The notes below the pieces were generated by a model. The model worked only from the letters and a program-made list of their open reading frames with translations, did not search any database and had not been told where the DNA came from. Below are positions 41,677 to 51,754 of a DNA stretch of 64,000 nt, in pieces. The first letter of the stretch is position 1. Each line of letters opens with the position of its first letter. The DNA lies in assembly GCF_029887875.1 (NCBI RefSeq), contig NZ_JARXRM010000025.1, positions 1 to 64,000 on the forward strand, given 5' to 3'. The translations under genes and the position numbers were made by a program. The stretch is from Luteimonas endophytica (lineage in GTDB: Bacteria; Pseudomonadota; Gammaproteobacteria; Xanthomonadales; Xanthomonadaceae).

Positions 41677-42536
41677 TGCACGGGGTTCTCCAGCAGAAGG
41701 CCGCCGATGTCGATGCGCACGACATCGCCGGAGCTGAGGGTGAAGTCTTCGCCCGGCACGATCCCGGTGCCGGTGAACAGGAAGGCGCCCTGCGGGAACT
41801 GCAGGTCGCGGAACAGGTATTCGGCCAGCGCCTCGAGCCGGCGCTTGATCTGCGAGGTGCGCGTCTCCCCCGCGAACGCCCGGGCGCCGCCGCGCAGGAT
41901 CTCCAGCGCGACCGGCAGGTCGCGCAGCGCGTCCGCCGCGCACAGGCGGATGCCGGGGCCGAGCGCGCAGGCGCCGTCGTAGACCTTGGCCTGTGGCAGG
42001 TACAGCGGGTTCTCGCCCTCGATGCTGCGCGAGGAGACGTCGTTGCCGGTGGTGCAGCCGACGATGGCGCCGCGCGCGTCCAGCACCAGCACCAGCTCCG
42101 GCTCGGGCACGTTCCAGGCGCTGTCCGGGCGCACCCGGATCGGCTGGCCGTGGCCCTTCGCGCGCCAGCCGTTGGCCTTGAAGAACAGTTCCGGGCGCTC
42201 GGCCGAGTAGACCTTCTGGTAGACGTCGCTGCTCTGCGATTCGGCCTCGCGCGCCATGCGGCTGCTGAGGTAGGTGACGCCGCTGGCCCAGACTTCCTGG
42301 GTGTCCTCGACCGGGGGGAGCAGCGGCGCGGTGGCGGGCGGTTCACCGACGTCGTGAGTGCCGTCGCTGCCACGTTCGGCCGAAGCGTTGCCGCGCAGCG
42401 TCGCCAGGCGCGCCTGCAGGTCGGGCTGCGGCGATGCGAGCCATTCGGCCAGGCTGAAATCGCGCGGCAGCCAGGCGCCGTCGAGTGCCCAGCGCGGGCC
42501 GTCGCCGGTGGCGTGACGCGTCAGGGTCGGGTGCAT
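41673..42536 (-). CDS. FAH-family 2-keto-3-deoxy-sugar-acid dehydratase
   Basis: The 287-residue protein is a fumarylacetoacetate-hydrolase-fold enzyme that here most likely dehydrates 2-keto-3-deoxy-D-xylonate (or L-arabinonate) to 2-oxoglutarate semialdehyde. Seen are the metal-binding and fold motifs VWASGVTYLSSRMAR, PELFFKANGWR, VPEPELVLVLDARG, GNDVSSRSIEGENPLYLPQA and FTGTGIVPGEDFTLSSGD. ATG 42536 is favoured because GGAG lies 6 nt before it; an ATG at 42548 would add four residues. It overlaps the dehydrogenase gene by 4 nt, so the two steps are made together. Confidence 0.9.
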   Translation of the reverse strand: MHPTLTRHATGDGPRWALDGAWLPRDFSLAEWLASPQPDLQARLATLRGNASAERGSDGTHDVGEPPATAPLLPPVEDTQEVWASGVTYLSSRMAREAESQSSDVYQKVYSAERPELFFKANGWRAKGHGQPIRVRPDSAWNVPEPELVLVLDARGAIVGCTTGNDVSSRSIEGENPLYLPQAKVYDGACALGPGIRLCAADALRDLPVALEILRGGARAFAGETRTSQIKRRLEALAEYLFRDLQFPQGAFLFTGTGIVPGEDFTLSSGDVVRIDIGGLLLENPVQ

Positions 42537-42558
42537 GTCGGTCTCCATGTCGATGAGC

Positions 42559-43899
<1,341 letters not shown>

Positions 43900-44158
43900 G
43901 GGCGGCGCTCCGTGGGCGACATCCCGGTAAAGGACGCGCCGCGCACTCGTGGAACGTCCGGCCATGCCGGACCGGAATCGCCGCGCATCGAATACGCCCC
44001 GTCGAAGGCTCCGGGGGACTCGCGGTGAAGTCGGCGGCATCCGTCGATGCCTTTACCGGCACAAGGTCCAGGGCACGCATCCCAGGTGCCGATGGCAGCA
44101 CTGTGCGCCGCGCTCACCCTCCAGACGCGGTGACCGCCGAAGGCGGCCATTCCTGGAT

Positions 44159-45646
44159 TCATCGGCGGGCCCCCTGTGTGGCGCGTTCGAGCGCGGCTGC
44201 GATCGCAGCGGGGCCGGCGTCGCCCAGCGCGGCGTACGCGGCGCGCAGCGCGTCGACGAAACGCGGATCGGCCGAGAGCGGCGCGAACACCGCGTCGAGC
44301 GCGAGGAAGGCGTCGACGTCGCGGCGCGCCTCGCCGGTCGCGGCGCGGCCGATCGCGGTCAGCGGTTCGTCCAGCGGATCGACCAGCGCCGTGCCCGCCC
44401 TCGCCTGGCGCACCACGAAGCGCAGCCAGCCGGCGACGGGCAGGCACAGCCGGTCGATCGGCCGGCCCGCGGCGAGCGCGTCGGCGATGGTGCCGAGCAG
44501 ACGCACCGGGAGCTTCTGCGAGCCGTCCCAGGCGATCTGCGACAGCAGGTGGCGGATGGCGGGGTTGCGGAAGCGGGCGAGGATGGCGTCGATATAGGTG
44601 CGCGCATCGAAGCCGGCGGGCGCGGCGAGGTTCGGGGCGATGTCGGCGCGCATCAGGGTTTCGACGAAGGCCGCCAGCGCCGGCGCGCGCATGGCGTCGG
44701 CGACGGTCTCGATTCCCATGAGCGAGCCGAGATAGGCCAGCGCCGAGTGCGGCGCGTTGAGCAGGCGCAGCTTGGCGCGGTCGTGGCCGGCGATGTCGCC
44801 GCTCAGGGTGACGCCGGCGCGCTCCAGCGGCGGCCGGCCGTTGCAGAAGCGGTCCTCGACCACCCATTGCATGTACGGCTCGCGCTGCACCGGCCAGGCG
44901 TCGGTGCAGCCCAGCTGCGCGGTGACGCGCGCGCGCAGGGCGTCGTCGGTGGCGGGGGTGATGCTGTCGACCATCGAGCGCGGGAACGCGACCTCGGCTT
45001 CGATCCATTGCGCCAGGCCGGGCTCGACGCGCTCGGCGTACTGCAGCGCTGCGCGCCGCAGCCGGCCGCCGTTGTCGGCGAGGTTGTCGCAGCTGAGCAC
45101 GGTGTAGGGCGCGATGCCGGCGGCGCGGCGCCGCGCCAGGCCGGCGACCACGTAGCCGATGGCGCTGCGCGGCGCGTCGGGCGTGGCCAGGTCGTGGGCG
45201 ATGTCGGGGTGGTCGAAGTCGAGGCCGTCGGCGCCGAGGCAGTAGCCCTTCTCGGTCACGGTCAGGGTGACCAGCCGCGTGTCCGGGTTGGCCAGCCGCG
45301 CCAGCACCGCGGCGCCTTCGTCGCGCGCGCACAGCAGCTCGCGGATCGCGCCGATCACGCGCAGGGTTTCGCGTTCGCCGATCCGGACCAGCGTGTACAG
45401 GCCGTCCTGCGGCCGCAGCGCGTCGCGCACGGCGGTGCTGTGCAGCGAGACGGCGCAGATCGCCCAGTCCGGGTCCACGGCAAGCAGTTCGTCGAGGTAG
45501 GCCGCCTGGTGCGCGCGATGGAACGCGCCCGCGCCGAGGTGGACGATGCCGATGCTGGTCCGGTCGCGGTCGTAGGCCGGCCGCGCGACCGCCGCCGGCA
45601 GCGCATCGAGCGTCGCATTGCGAAGACGGGCGGGCCGCGCGGTCAT
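44159..45646 (-). CDS. uxuB: Mannitol-dehydrogenase-family reductase, fructuronate reductase-like
   Basis: The 495-residue NAD-dependent enzyme belongs to the polyol-specific long-chain dehydrogenases. An N-terminal Rossmann domain shows IGIVHLGAGAFHRAHQAAYL, then LTVTEKGYCLG and SCDNLADNGG. The C-terminal helical domain has RLLNAPHSALAYLG and the catalytic Lys region. UxuB reduces D-fructuronate to D-mannonate, the substrate of the mannonate dehydratase encoded upstream in the same direction; a mannitol or tagaturonate substrate is less likely in this setting. UxuC (glucuronate isomerase) is not in the window. A REP pair separates it from the GH3 gene. Confidence 0.85.
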   Translation of the reverse strand: MTARPARLRNATLDALPAAVARPAYDRDRTSIGIVHLGAGAFHRAHQAAYLDELLAVDPDWAICAVSLHSTAVRDALRPQDGLYTLVRIGERETLRVIGAIRELLCARDEGAAVLARLANPDTRLVTLTVTEKGYCLGADGLDFDHPDIAHDLATPDAPRSAIGYVVAGLARRRAAGIAPYTVLSCDNLADNGGRLRRAALQYAERVEPGLAQWIEAEVAFPRSMVDSITPATDDALRARVTAQLGCTDAWPVQREPYMQWVVEDRFCNGRPPLERAGVTLSGDIAGHDRAKLRLLNAPHSALAYLGSLMGIETVADAMRAPALAAFVETLMRADIAPNLAAPAGFDARTYIDAILARFRNPAIRHLLSQIAWDGSQKLPVRLLGTIADALAAGRPIDRLCLPVAGWLRFVVRQARAGTALVDPLDEPLTAIGRAATGEARRDVDAFLALDAVFAPLSADPRFVDALRAAYAALGDAGPAAIAAALERATQGARR

Positions 45647-45677
45647 GATCCGCCCCGGCCACAGCGAGGACATTGCC

Positions 45678-45806
45678 GTAGGAGCGTGCCATGCACGCGA
45701 AGACCGGCGCGGTCGGCCGTACCCGAGAACGCCGCCAGGTCGCTCGGAATCGCCGCCGACCCCGCCGGAGCCCCCCGCGGCCTTCGCGGCCATGGGCCGC
45801 TCCTAC
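45678..45806. repeat. Inverted pair of REP elements
   Basis: GTAGGAGCGTGCCATGCAC (with GCGAAG after it) at 45678-45702 is mirrored by a related 25-mer on the other strand at 45782-45806. Each half carries its own palindrome (GCGTGC-CAT-GCACGC type). This is the head-to-head REP arrangement common in xanthomonads and pseudomonads. The right-hand copy supplies the stop codon of the GH3 gene. Confidence 0.8.
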
Positions 45807-48679
45807 GGGGTGACATCGAAACGGGCACGGGTGCGGATGTCGGCGCTGGAGGCGCCGATCTCGGCCTCGTACTGGCCGGGGTCGACGGCGTAGGCGCCGG
45901 CCGCCTCGTCGTAGTGGCGCAGGTCGGTGGCCGGTGCGACGGTGAACGACACGGCGCGGGTCTCGCCCGGCTGCAGGGCGATGCGCTGGAAGCCGCGGAG
46001 TTCGCGGCGGGCGCGTTCGCGCTGCGGATCCACGGCGCGCAGGTACAGCTGCACCACTTCCTCGCCGGCGCGCGCGCCGGCATTGGTGACGTCGACCTGC
46101 ACGGTCAGCGCGTCGTCCGGGCCGAGCACGGCCGGGCCCGCAGACGCCTCGCCGCTGCCGCCAGCGGCGAAACGCAGCTCGCCGTACTCGAACCGCGTGT
46201 ACGAGAGCCCGTGCCCGAACGGGTACAGCGGCGCGCCATCGAAATAGCGGTAGGTGCGGCCGGCCATGCTGTAGTCGTCGAACGCCGGCAGCCGCTCGTC
46301 GGCGCGGTAGAAGGTCACCGGCAGGCGGCCGGCGGGATTGGCGTCACCGAACAGCACGTCGGCCACCGCGCTGCCGCCGCGCTGGCCGGGGTACCAGGCC
46401 ACCAGCACCGCCGGCAGGTTGGCCTGGGCCCAGTCGATGGCCAGCGCCGAGCCGGTGGTGAGCACCAGCACCACCGGCTTGCCGGTGGCGTGCAGCGCCT
46501 CGAGCAGCTTGCGCTGGGGTGCGGGCAGGCGCAGGTCGGTGCGGTCGCCGCCGGCGAAGCCGGGGTAGCTGACCTCCATCTCCTCGCCCTCGACGTCGCC
46601 GGTCAGGCCGCCGACGAACACCACCACCTCGGCGTCGCGCGCGGCCGCCATCGCTTCCTCGAACGGCGGCTTGGCGCCCGGCATGCGCCAGGCCAGGCGC
46701 ACGCCGGCGTCGCGCTCGGCCTCGTAGTACTCCAGGCGCAGGTCGTAGGCGCGGCCCGCTTCCAGTTCCACTTCGACGCTGTCGCCAGTCAGGCGTTCGG
46801 CATCGTCCCAGCGCTCGAGCACCGGCGCGCCGTCCAGGAACAGGCGGAAGCCGTCGTTGGCGGCGACGTGCAGCTCGTAGCGCCCGCTCTCCGGCGGCAG
46901 CAGCTGGCCGCTCCAGCGCACGCTGAAGTCCTCGCCGGCCAGCGCCTGCGCCGGGGCGATCTCGCCGCGCGCGGCCAGGTCGTCGGTGGGCGCGCCACGG
47001 TCCCAGCGGAAGCCGACCCGGGCGTCGATGCGCTCCAGCACGGGCTCGCCGTCCAGACCGCGGCCGCGGAAGTACTCGCCGCGCAGGCCGCGTTCGCTCG
47101 AGTCCGCCGCCGGGCGCAGGTAACGCGGCTCGATCAGCGGCGCGGCGGCGGGGTCGTCGCGGCCCTCGACCAGGTCGGCGCCGCGGGCGTGGACCACCTC
47201 GGCGTCCGGCAGCGCCGCGCGGATGCCCTCCAGCACCGTGACCGGCGCGGCCGGGGTGCCGTAGTAGTTGCCGAGCAGCGACATGGTGTCGTCGGCGGTG
47301 GGGCCGATCACCGCCACCCGGCGCAGCTCCTTGGACAGCGGCAGCAGGCCCTCGTTCTTCAGCAGCACGATGGACGCCTGCGCGGCGCGGCGCGCGAGCG
47401 CGTCGTGTTCGGGCGACTGGTTGGTGGCGTACGGAATGGACGCCCACGGCACCAGCTCCGGCGGATCGAACATGCCCAGGCGGAAGCGCGCGGCCATCAG
47501 CGTGGTCAGCGCGGCATCGAGCTCGGCCTCGTCGATCAACCCCTCGCGCACCGCCACCGGCAGCGCCTTGGCGTAGCTGTGGCCGCAGTTGAGTTCGGTG
47601 CCGTGCTTCACCGCCAGCGCCGAGGCCTCTTCCACGGTGGCGACGATCTTGTGGTTCTTCCAGATGTCCTCGACCGCCCAGCAGTCGGACATCACGTAGC
47701 CGTCGAAGCCCCAGTCGCGGCGCAGGATGTCGCGCAGCAGGAACCGGCTGGCGCTGGCCGACTCGCCGTACACGCGGTTGTAGGCGCCCATCACCGCGGC
47801 CACGTCGCCCTCCTGCACCAGCGCCTGGAACGCCGGCAGGTAGGTCTCGTAGAGGTCGCGCTTCGACGGATGCACGTCGAAGTGGTGGCGGTAGGCCTCG
47901 GGGCCGCTGTGCACGGCGAAATGCTTGGCGGTGGCGTCGAGCTTGCGGTACGGGGTGTCGATGCCGGCATCGCCGGGGCCGTCGCCCTGCAGCCCGCGCA
48001 CGAAGGTCACGCCCATGCGCGCGGTGAGGAACGGGTCCTCGCCGTAGGTCTCCTGGCCGCGGCCCCAGCGCGGGTCGCGGAAGATGTTGATGTTGGGCGA
48101 CCAGAACGTCAGCCCCTGGTAGCGGCCGCGCTGGCCGCGCGCGGCGAACTCGTGGTGCTTGGCGCGGGCCTCGTCGCCGATGGCGTGGGCGATCTCGGCC
48201 ATCAGTTCGGTGTCGAAGGTCGCCGCCAGGCCGATCGCCTGCGGGAAGACGGTGGCGCCGCCGGCACGGGCGACGCCGTGCAGGGCCTCGTTCCACCAGT
48301 CGTAGGCCGGCACGCCCAGGCGCTCGATGGCCGGCGTGTCGTGCTGCATCTGCGCGGCCTTCTCCTCCAGGGTCATGCGCGCGACCAGTTCGGCGGCGCG
48401 TTCCTCGAAGCTGCGCTCCGGATCCAGCCAGGGGGCGTTCGCCTCCGCATCGGCGGCCTGCGGTTCCGGTCCGGCGGCCCGGGCGGTGGCGCAGCCGAGG
48501 GTGAAGACCAGGGCAAGCAGCGCGAGGCCGTTGCGCTTTGCACCGCGCCGCCGAAATGCGGGCTGTCCGGAATCGGCCAGGCGCTTCGGGGGTGCGGCGC
48601 ATGGCGATCCGGGCGCAGCACGCGCCTGACGGAAGAGACTGGAACGAGTCGATGGAGTGCGCATGGGGGAGTGCCTCAT
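45803..48679 (-). CDS. GH3 beta-xylosidase/beta-glucosidase with inserted PA14 domain
   Basis: The 958-residue glycosidase cleaves terminal residues from xylo- or gluco-oligosaccharides. An N-terminal charged stretch and a signal-like segment (RNGLALLALVFTLGCATARA) precede the GH3 barrel: TFWSPNINIFRDPRWGRGQE, DATAKHFAVHSG, and nucleophile Asp near 331 in GYVMSDCWAVED. In the GH3 C-terminal sandwich a PA14 domain is inserted (about 533-665: GLRGEYFRGRGLDGEP ... YELHVAANDGFRLFLDG). A fibronectin-like domain ends the protein. The start at 48679 overlaps the GH43 stop by 4 nt; ATG 48664 is a shorter option. The stop TAG lies inside a REP element. Confidence 0.92.
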   Translation of the reverse strand: MRHSPMRTPSTRSSLFRQARAAPGSPCAAPPKRLADSGQPAFRRRGAKRNGLALLALVFTLGCATARAAGPEPQAADAEANAPWLDPERSFEERAAELVARMTLEEKAAQMQHDTPAIERLGVPAYDWWNEALHGVARAGGATVFPQAIGLAATFDTELMAEIAHAIGDEARAKHHEFAARGQRGRYQGLTFWSPNINIFRDPRWGRGQETYGEDPFLTARMGVTFVRGLQGDGPGDAGIDTPYRKLDATAKHFAVHSGPEAYRHHFDVHPSKRDLYETYLPAFQALVQEGDVAAVMGAYNRVYGESASASRFLLRDILRRDWGFDGYVMSDCWAVEDIWKNHKIVATVEEASALAVKHGTELNCGHSYAKALPVAVREGLIDEAELDAALTTLMAARFRLGMFDPPELVPWASIPYATNQSPEHDALARRAAQASIVLLKNEGLLPLSKELRRVAVIGPTADDTMSLLGNYYGTPAAPVTVLEGIRAALPDAEVVHARGADLVEGRDDPAAAPLIEPRYLRPAADSSERGLRGEYFRGRGLDGEPVLERIDARVGFRWDRGAPTDDLAARGEIAPAQALAGEDFSVRWSGQLLPPESGRYELHVAANDGFRLFLDGAPVLERWDDAERLTGDSVEVELEAGRAYDLRLEYYEAERDAGVRLAWRMPGAKPPFEEAMAAARDAEVVVFVGGLTGDVEGEEMEVSYPGFAGGDRTDLRLPAPQRKLLEALHATGKPVVLVLTTGSALAIDWAQANLPAVLVAWYPGQRGGSAVADVLFGDANPAGRLPVTFYRADERLPAFDDYSMAGRTYRYFDGAPLYPFGHGLSYTRFEYGELRFAAGGSGEASAGPAVLGPDDALTVQVDVTNAGARAGEEVVQLYLRAVDPQRERARRELRGFQRIALQPGETRAVSFTVAPATDLRHYDEAAGAYAVDPGQYEAEIGASSADIRTRARFDVTP

Positions 48680-50430
48680 CTGTCCGGCGCGAGCCGGGCG
48701 TGCGGCCCGACGGTGGCGCCGACGAAGCCGCCGGCGGTCTCGGTGCTGAGCACGGTGCCGTCCTGGCCGCGCGCCAGCCATTGCCAGCCTTCGCCGGCGT
48801 CGAAGGCGAAGCCGTAGGCGCCGGCGTCGCCGGTGATGCGCAGCGTTACCGTCGCCATAGCCGCTGCTCCTGCGTCGTTGGAAGCCGGGTTCCTGCCGCT
48901 TCCCGTCGATGGGGCATTCGCGCCGGGCGCCAGCGCGGCGGTGGCGACGACCTCGCGCGCGCCGCCGGCGCTGCGCTCCAGGAACACCTCGGCCGCGTCC
49001 GCGCCGCGGCGCACGCCGACGAAGTACCAGTGGCGCTCGTTCTGGAACGCGGCCAGCCCGGCCTCGGTGCCCGGCTCCGCCGGCAGCCGCAGCGCGGTGC
49101 TGGCCTCGAACGCGAGGTGCTGCTGGCGGCGCGCCAGGAACGCCGGGTTGCGCAAGGTGTCCAGGCCTTCGGCCAGCGGCTGGATCGCCAGCCAACCGGG
49201 CTGCGCCCGCAGGTCGGCCCAGTCCTGCTTCGGTACGCGCACGAAGCGCCAGGCGCCGTCGAGCGCCGGGCCGTCGAACTCGTCGCGCCACGTGAAGTTG
49301 CCGGTCATCGGCGCCTGGTCGGCGGGGCCTTGCATCCACGACGGGGCGGGGAGCACGTAGGGGATGGTGCGGCCGGGCTCGAGGATCACCGGCCAGCCGT
49401 CGCGCCATTCCACCGGCAGCAGGAAGGTCTCGCGGCCGGTGTTGTAGTGCGCGCGGTCGTAGTTGCGGCTGGCGAGGAAGGTGGCCCACCAGCTGCCGTC
49501 CGGCCCTTGCACCAGGTCGGCGTGGCCGGCGTTGGTGACCGGATCCGGCCGGTCGTCGGGCAGGTCGCGCTGGGTGAGGATGGGATTGCGGTCGTAGGGT
49601 TCGTACGGCCCCCACACGTCCCGGCTGCGCAGGATCACCTGCGAATGCTGCGGCCCAGTGCCGCCCTCGGCGCAGCTGAGGTAGTACCAGCCGTCGCGGC
49701 GGTAGAGGTGCGGGCCCTCGATCCAGATCGGGTTGCTGGCCGGGTCGACGCCGCCGTCGACCAGCACCCGGCGCGGGCCGGTCGGCTGCATCGCCTCCAG
49801 GTCGAATGCCTGCAGCCAGACCGCGCGGTGTCCGTCGTAGCGCGGCTCGCCTTCGGGCGGGCCGTTGTTGAGCAGGTAGGCGCGGCCGTCGTGGTCGAAG
49901 AACAGCGACGGGTCGATGCCGTCGACGCCGGGCAGCCAGACCGGATCCGACCAGGGGCCGGCCGGGTCGGTGGCGGTGACGACGAAGTTGCCGCCGCTGT
50001 CGACCGCGGTGGTCACCAGGTAGAAGGTGCCGTCGTGGAATTCGATCGCCGGTGCGAACACGCCGCGCGAGACGCCGAGGCCGTCGAAGTCGAGCATGTC
50101 CGGCCGGTCGACGACGTGGCCGATCCGTTCCCAGTGCACCAGGTCGGCGCTCTCGAACACCGGGATGCCGGGGTAGTAGGCGAAGCTGGAGTTGACCAGG
50201 TAGTAGCGGTCGCCAGCGCGGGCGACGCTGGGGTCCGGGTGGAAGCCGGCGAGCACCGGGTTGCGGTAGTGACCCTCGGGAAGCGGCTTTTCGAATACCG
50301 CGTCGCGGCCGGTGTACTCGAACCAGTCGAACAGCACGGGCTGCGCCTCGGCAGCGTGCAGCCACGCTGGCAGCGCGAGCAGCGCGGCGAGGAGCGACCC
50401 GCGGGGGCAGGGGCCACGCACGGCGATCAC
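48676..50430 (-). CDS. Exported GH43 beta-xylosidase/arabinofuranosidase
   Basis: The 584-residue protein starts at a GTG that overlaps the ManD stop by 4 nt and has a signal peptide (about 1-28). The five-blade propeller (about 55-355) shows [20 protein letters not shown] (base Asp), [16 protein letters not shown] (modulating Asp) and [15 protein letters not shown] (acid Glu). A concanavalin-like C-terminal domain follows, from [19 protein letters not shown]. This is the GH43 plus beta-sandwich layout of beta-xylosidases. About 20 residues of Ser/Asn/Ala-rich sequence (about 508-527) interrupt a strand of the second domain and look inserted. Confidence 0.92.
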   Translation of the reverse strand: MIAVRGPCPRGSLLAALLALPAWLHAAEAQPVLFDWFEYTGRDAVFEKPLPEGHYRNPVLAGFHPDPSVARAGDRYYLVNSSFAYYPGIPVFESADLVHWERIGHVVDRPDMLDFDGLGVSRGVFAPAIEFHDGTFYLVTTAVDSGGNFVVTATDPAGPWSDPVWLPGVDGIDPSLFFDHDGRAYLLNNGPPEGEPRYDGHRAVWLQAFDLEAMQPTGPRRVLVDGGVDPASNPIWIEGPHLYRRDGWYYLSCAEGGTGPQHSQVILRSRDVWGPYEPYDRNPILTQRDLPDDRPDPVTNAGHADLVQGPDGSWWATFLASRNYDRAHYNTGRETFLLPVEWRDGWPVILEPGRTIPYVLPAPSWMQGPADQAPMTGNFTWRDEFDGPALDGAWRFVRVPKQDWADLRAQPGWLAIQPLAEGLDTLRNPAFLARRQQHLAFEASTALRLPAEPGTEAGLAAFQNERHWYFVGVRRGADAAEVFLERSAGGAREVVATAALAPGANAPSTGSGRNPASNDAGAAAMATVTLRITGDAGAYGFAFDAGEGWQWLARGQDGTVLSTETAGGFVGATVGPHARLAPDR

Positions 50431-51701
50431 CAGTCCCACATCGAGCCGTCTTCCAGCCGCGCCACCGGCAGCTGCTTCGGCGCGTACGGGTACTTCGCCG
50501 CCAGCGCCTCGTCGAGGTCGACGCCGTGGCCGGGGGTGTCGCCGACGTGCAGGCGGCCCTCGCGCAGCGCGTAGTCGTGCGGGAACACCGCGTCGGTCTC
50601 TTCGCTGTGGAACATGTATTCCTGGATCCCGAAGTTCGGCACCCAGGTGTCGAAATGCAGCGCCGCACCCATGGTCACCGGAGAGAGATCGGTGGCGCCA
50701 TGGAAGCCGGTACGGACCTGGTACAGCGCTGCGAAGTCGGCCAGCCGGCGGACGTGGCTGATGCCGCCGCCATGCACGATGGTGGTGCGGATGTAGTCGA
50801 TCAGCTGGCGCTCGATCAGGTGCTTGCAGTCCCAGATCGAGTTGAACACCTCGCCCACCGCCAGCGCGGTGACCGAGTGTTGGCGGATCAGCTCGAACGC
50901 CTGCTGGTTCTCGGCCGGGGTGGCGTCCTCCAGCCAGAACAGCCGGTACGGCTCGAGGTCGCGCGCCAGCCGCGCGGCCTCGATCGGGCTGAGCCGGTGG
51001 TGCACGTCGTGCAGCAGCTCGACCTGGCTGCCGTGGTCGGCGCGCAGGCGCTCGAACAGCTTCGGCGCGGTCTCCAGGTACCGCGGCGTGTTCCACACGG
51101 TCTCGGCCGGCAGCTCGCTCTCGGCCGGCTCGTAGGCCTTGCCGCTGGAGATGCCGTAGGCCTTCTTGACCCCGGGCACGCCGCACTGCGCGCGCACCGC
51201 CAGGAAGCCCTGCTCGAGGAAACCGCCGACCGCGTCGCTGGCCTCGCCGATGTCGCGGCCGTTGGCGTGGCCGTAGACCAGCGCGCCCTCGCGCGAGCGG
51301 CCGCCGAGCAATCGGTAGAGCGGCAGCCCGGCCATCTTGCCGAGGATGTCCCACAGCGCCACGTCGACCGCGGCGATCGCGGTCATCGTCACCGGGCCGC
51401 GCCGCCAGTACGCGCCGCGATGCAGGAACTGCCAGGTGTCCTCGATGCGGCCGGCGTCGCGGCCGATCAGGTTCGGCACCACGTGGTCCTGCAGGTAGCT
51501 GGCCACCGCCAGCTCGCGGCCGTTGAGGGTGGCGTCGCCGAGGCCGTACACGCCCGAACGGGTGACGAGCTTCAGGGTCACGAAGTTGCGCCCGGGGCTG
51601 GTCACGACCACCCGGGCCTCGACGATCTCGCGCTCGCGCGCGGAGCCCTGCGGCTCGCCTGCCGATGGAGATGACGGCGCGGACGAACGCGTGCCGGTCA
51701 T
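50427..51701 (-). CDS. manD: D-mannonate dehydratase, enolase superfamily (ManD/RspA type)
   Basis: The 424-residue enzyme dehydrates D-mannonate to 2-keto-3-deoxygluconate in glucuronate breakdown. The ManD pattern is clear: [40 protein letters not shown], and the barrel with [30 protein letters not shown] and [13 protein letters not shown], which supply the metal-binding Asp/Glu/Glu. [18 protein letters not shown] and the C-terminal W-x-W end (SMWDW) are typical of the family. Some ManD members act on gluconate instead or are nearly inactive; the neighbouring alpha-glucuronidase and fructuronate reductase favour mannonate. The N-terminus is about 20 residues longer than usual. Confidence 0.93.
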   Translation of the reverse strand: MTGTRSSAPSSPSAGEPQGSAREREIVEARVVVTSPGRNFVTLKLVTRSGVYGLGDATLNGRELAVASYLQDHVVPNLIGRDAGRIEDTWQFLHRGAYWRRGPVTMTAIAAVDVALWDILGKMAGLPLYRLLGGRSREGALVYGHANGRDIGEASDAVGGFLEQGFLAVRAQCGVPGVKKAYGISSGKAYEPAESELPAETVWNTPRYLETAPKLFERLRADHGSQVELLHDVHHRLSPIEAARLARDLEPYRLFWLEDATPAENQQAFELIRQHSVTALAVGEVFNSIWDCKHLIERQLIDYIRTTIVHGGGISHVRRLADFAALYQVRTGFHGATDLSPVTMGAALHFDTWVPNFGIQEYMFHSEETDAVFPHDYALREGRLHVGDTPGHGVDLDEALAAKYPYAPKQLPVARLEDGSMWDW

Positions 51702-51754
51702 GGCCGGCGCCCTTGCGCGATGTCGAGGATCTGCATGTCGGCTCCGCTGTGGTT

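Noticed and set aside
43956..43972. Perfect inverted repeat GTCCGGC-CAT-GCCGGAC as a terminator or LacI-type operator
   Set aside because: No T run follows on either strand and the sequence does not resemble the xyl-box; kept only as a note under the permease gene.
43949..48817. 1622-codon open frame on the plus strand
   Set aside because: It is antisense to the fructuronate reductase, GH3 and part of GH43 genes and has the Arg/Gly/Val-rich composition of GC-rich shadow frames, with no recognisable domain.
48680..50668. N-terminal extension of the GH3 frame through the GH43 gene
   Set aside because: The frame lacks stops by GC bias only; the GH43 protein in the overlapping frame has all catalytic motifs and the GH3 start overlaps its stop.
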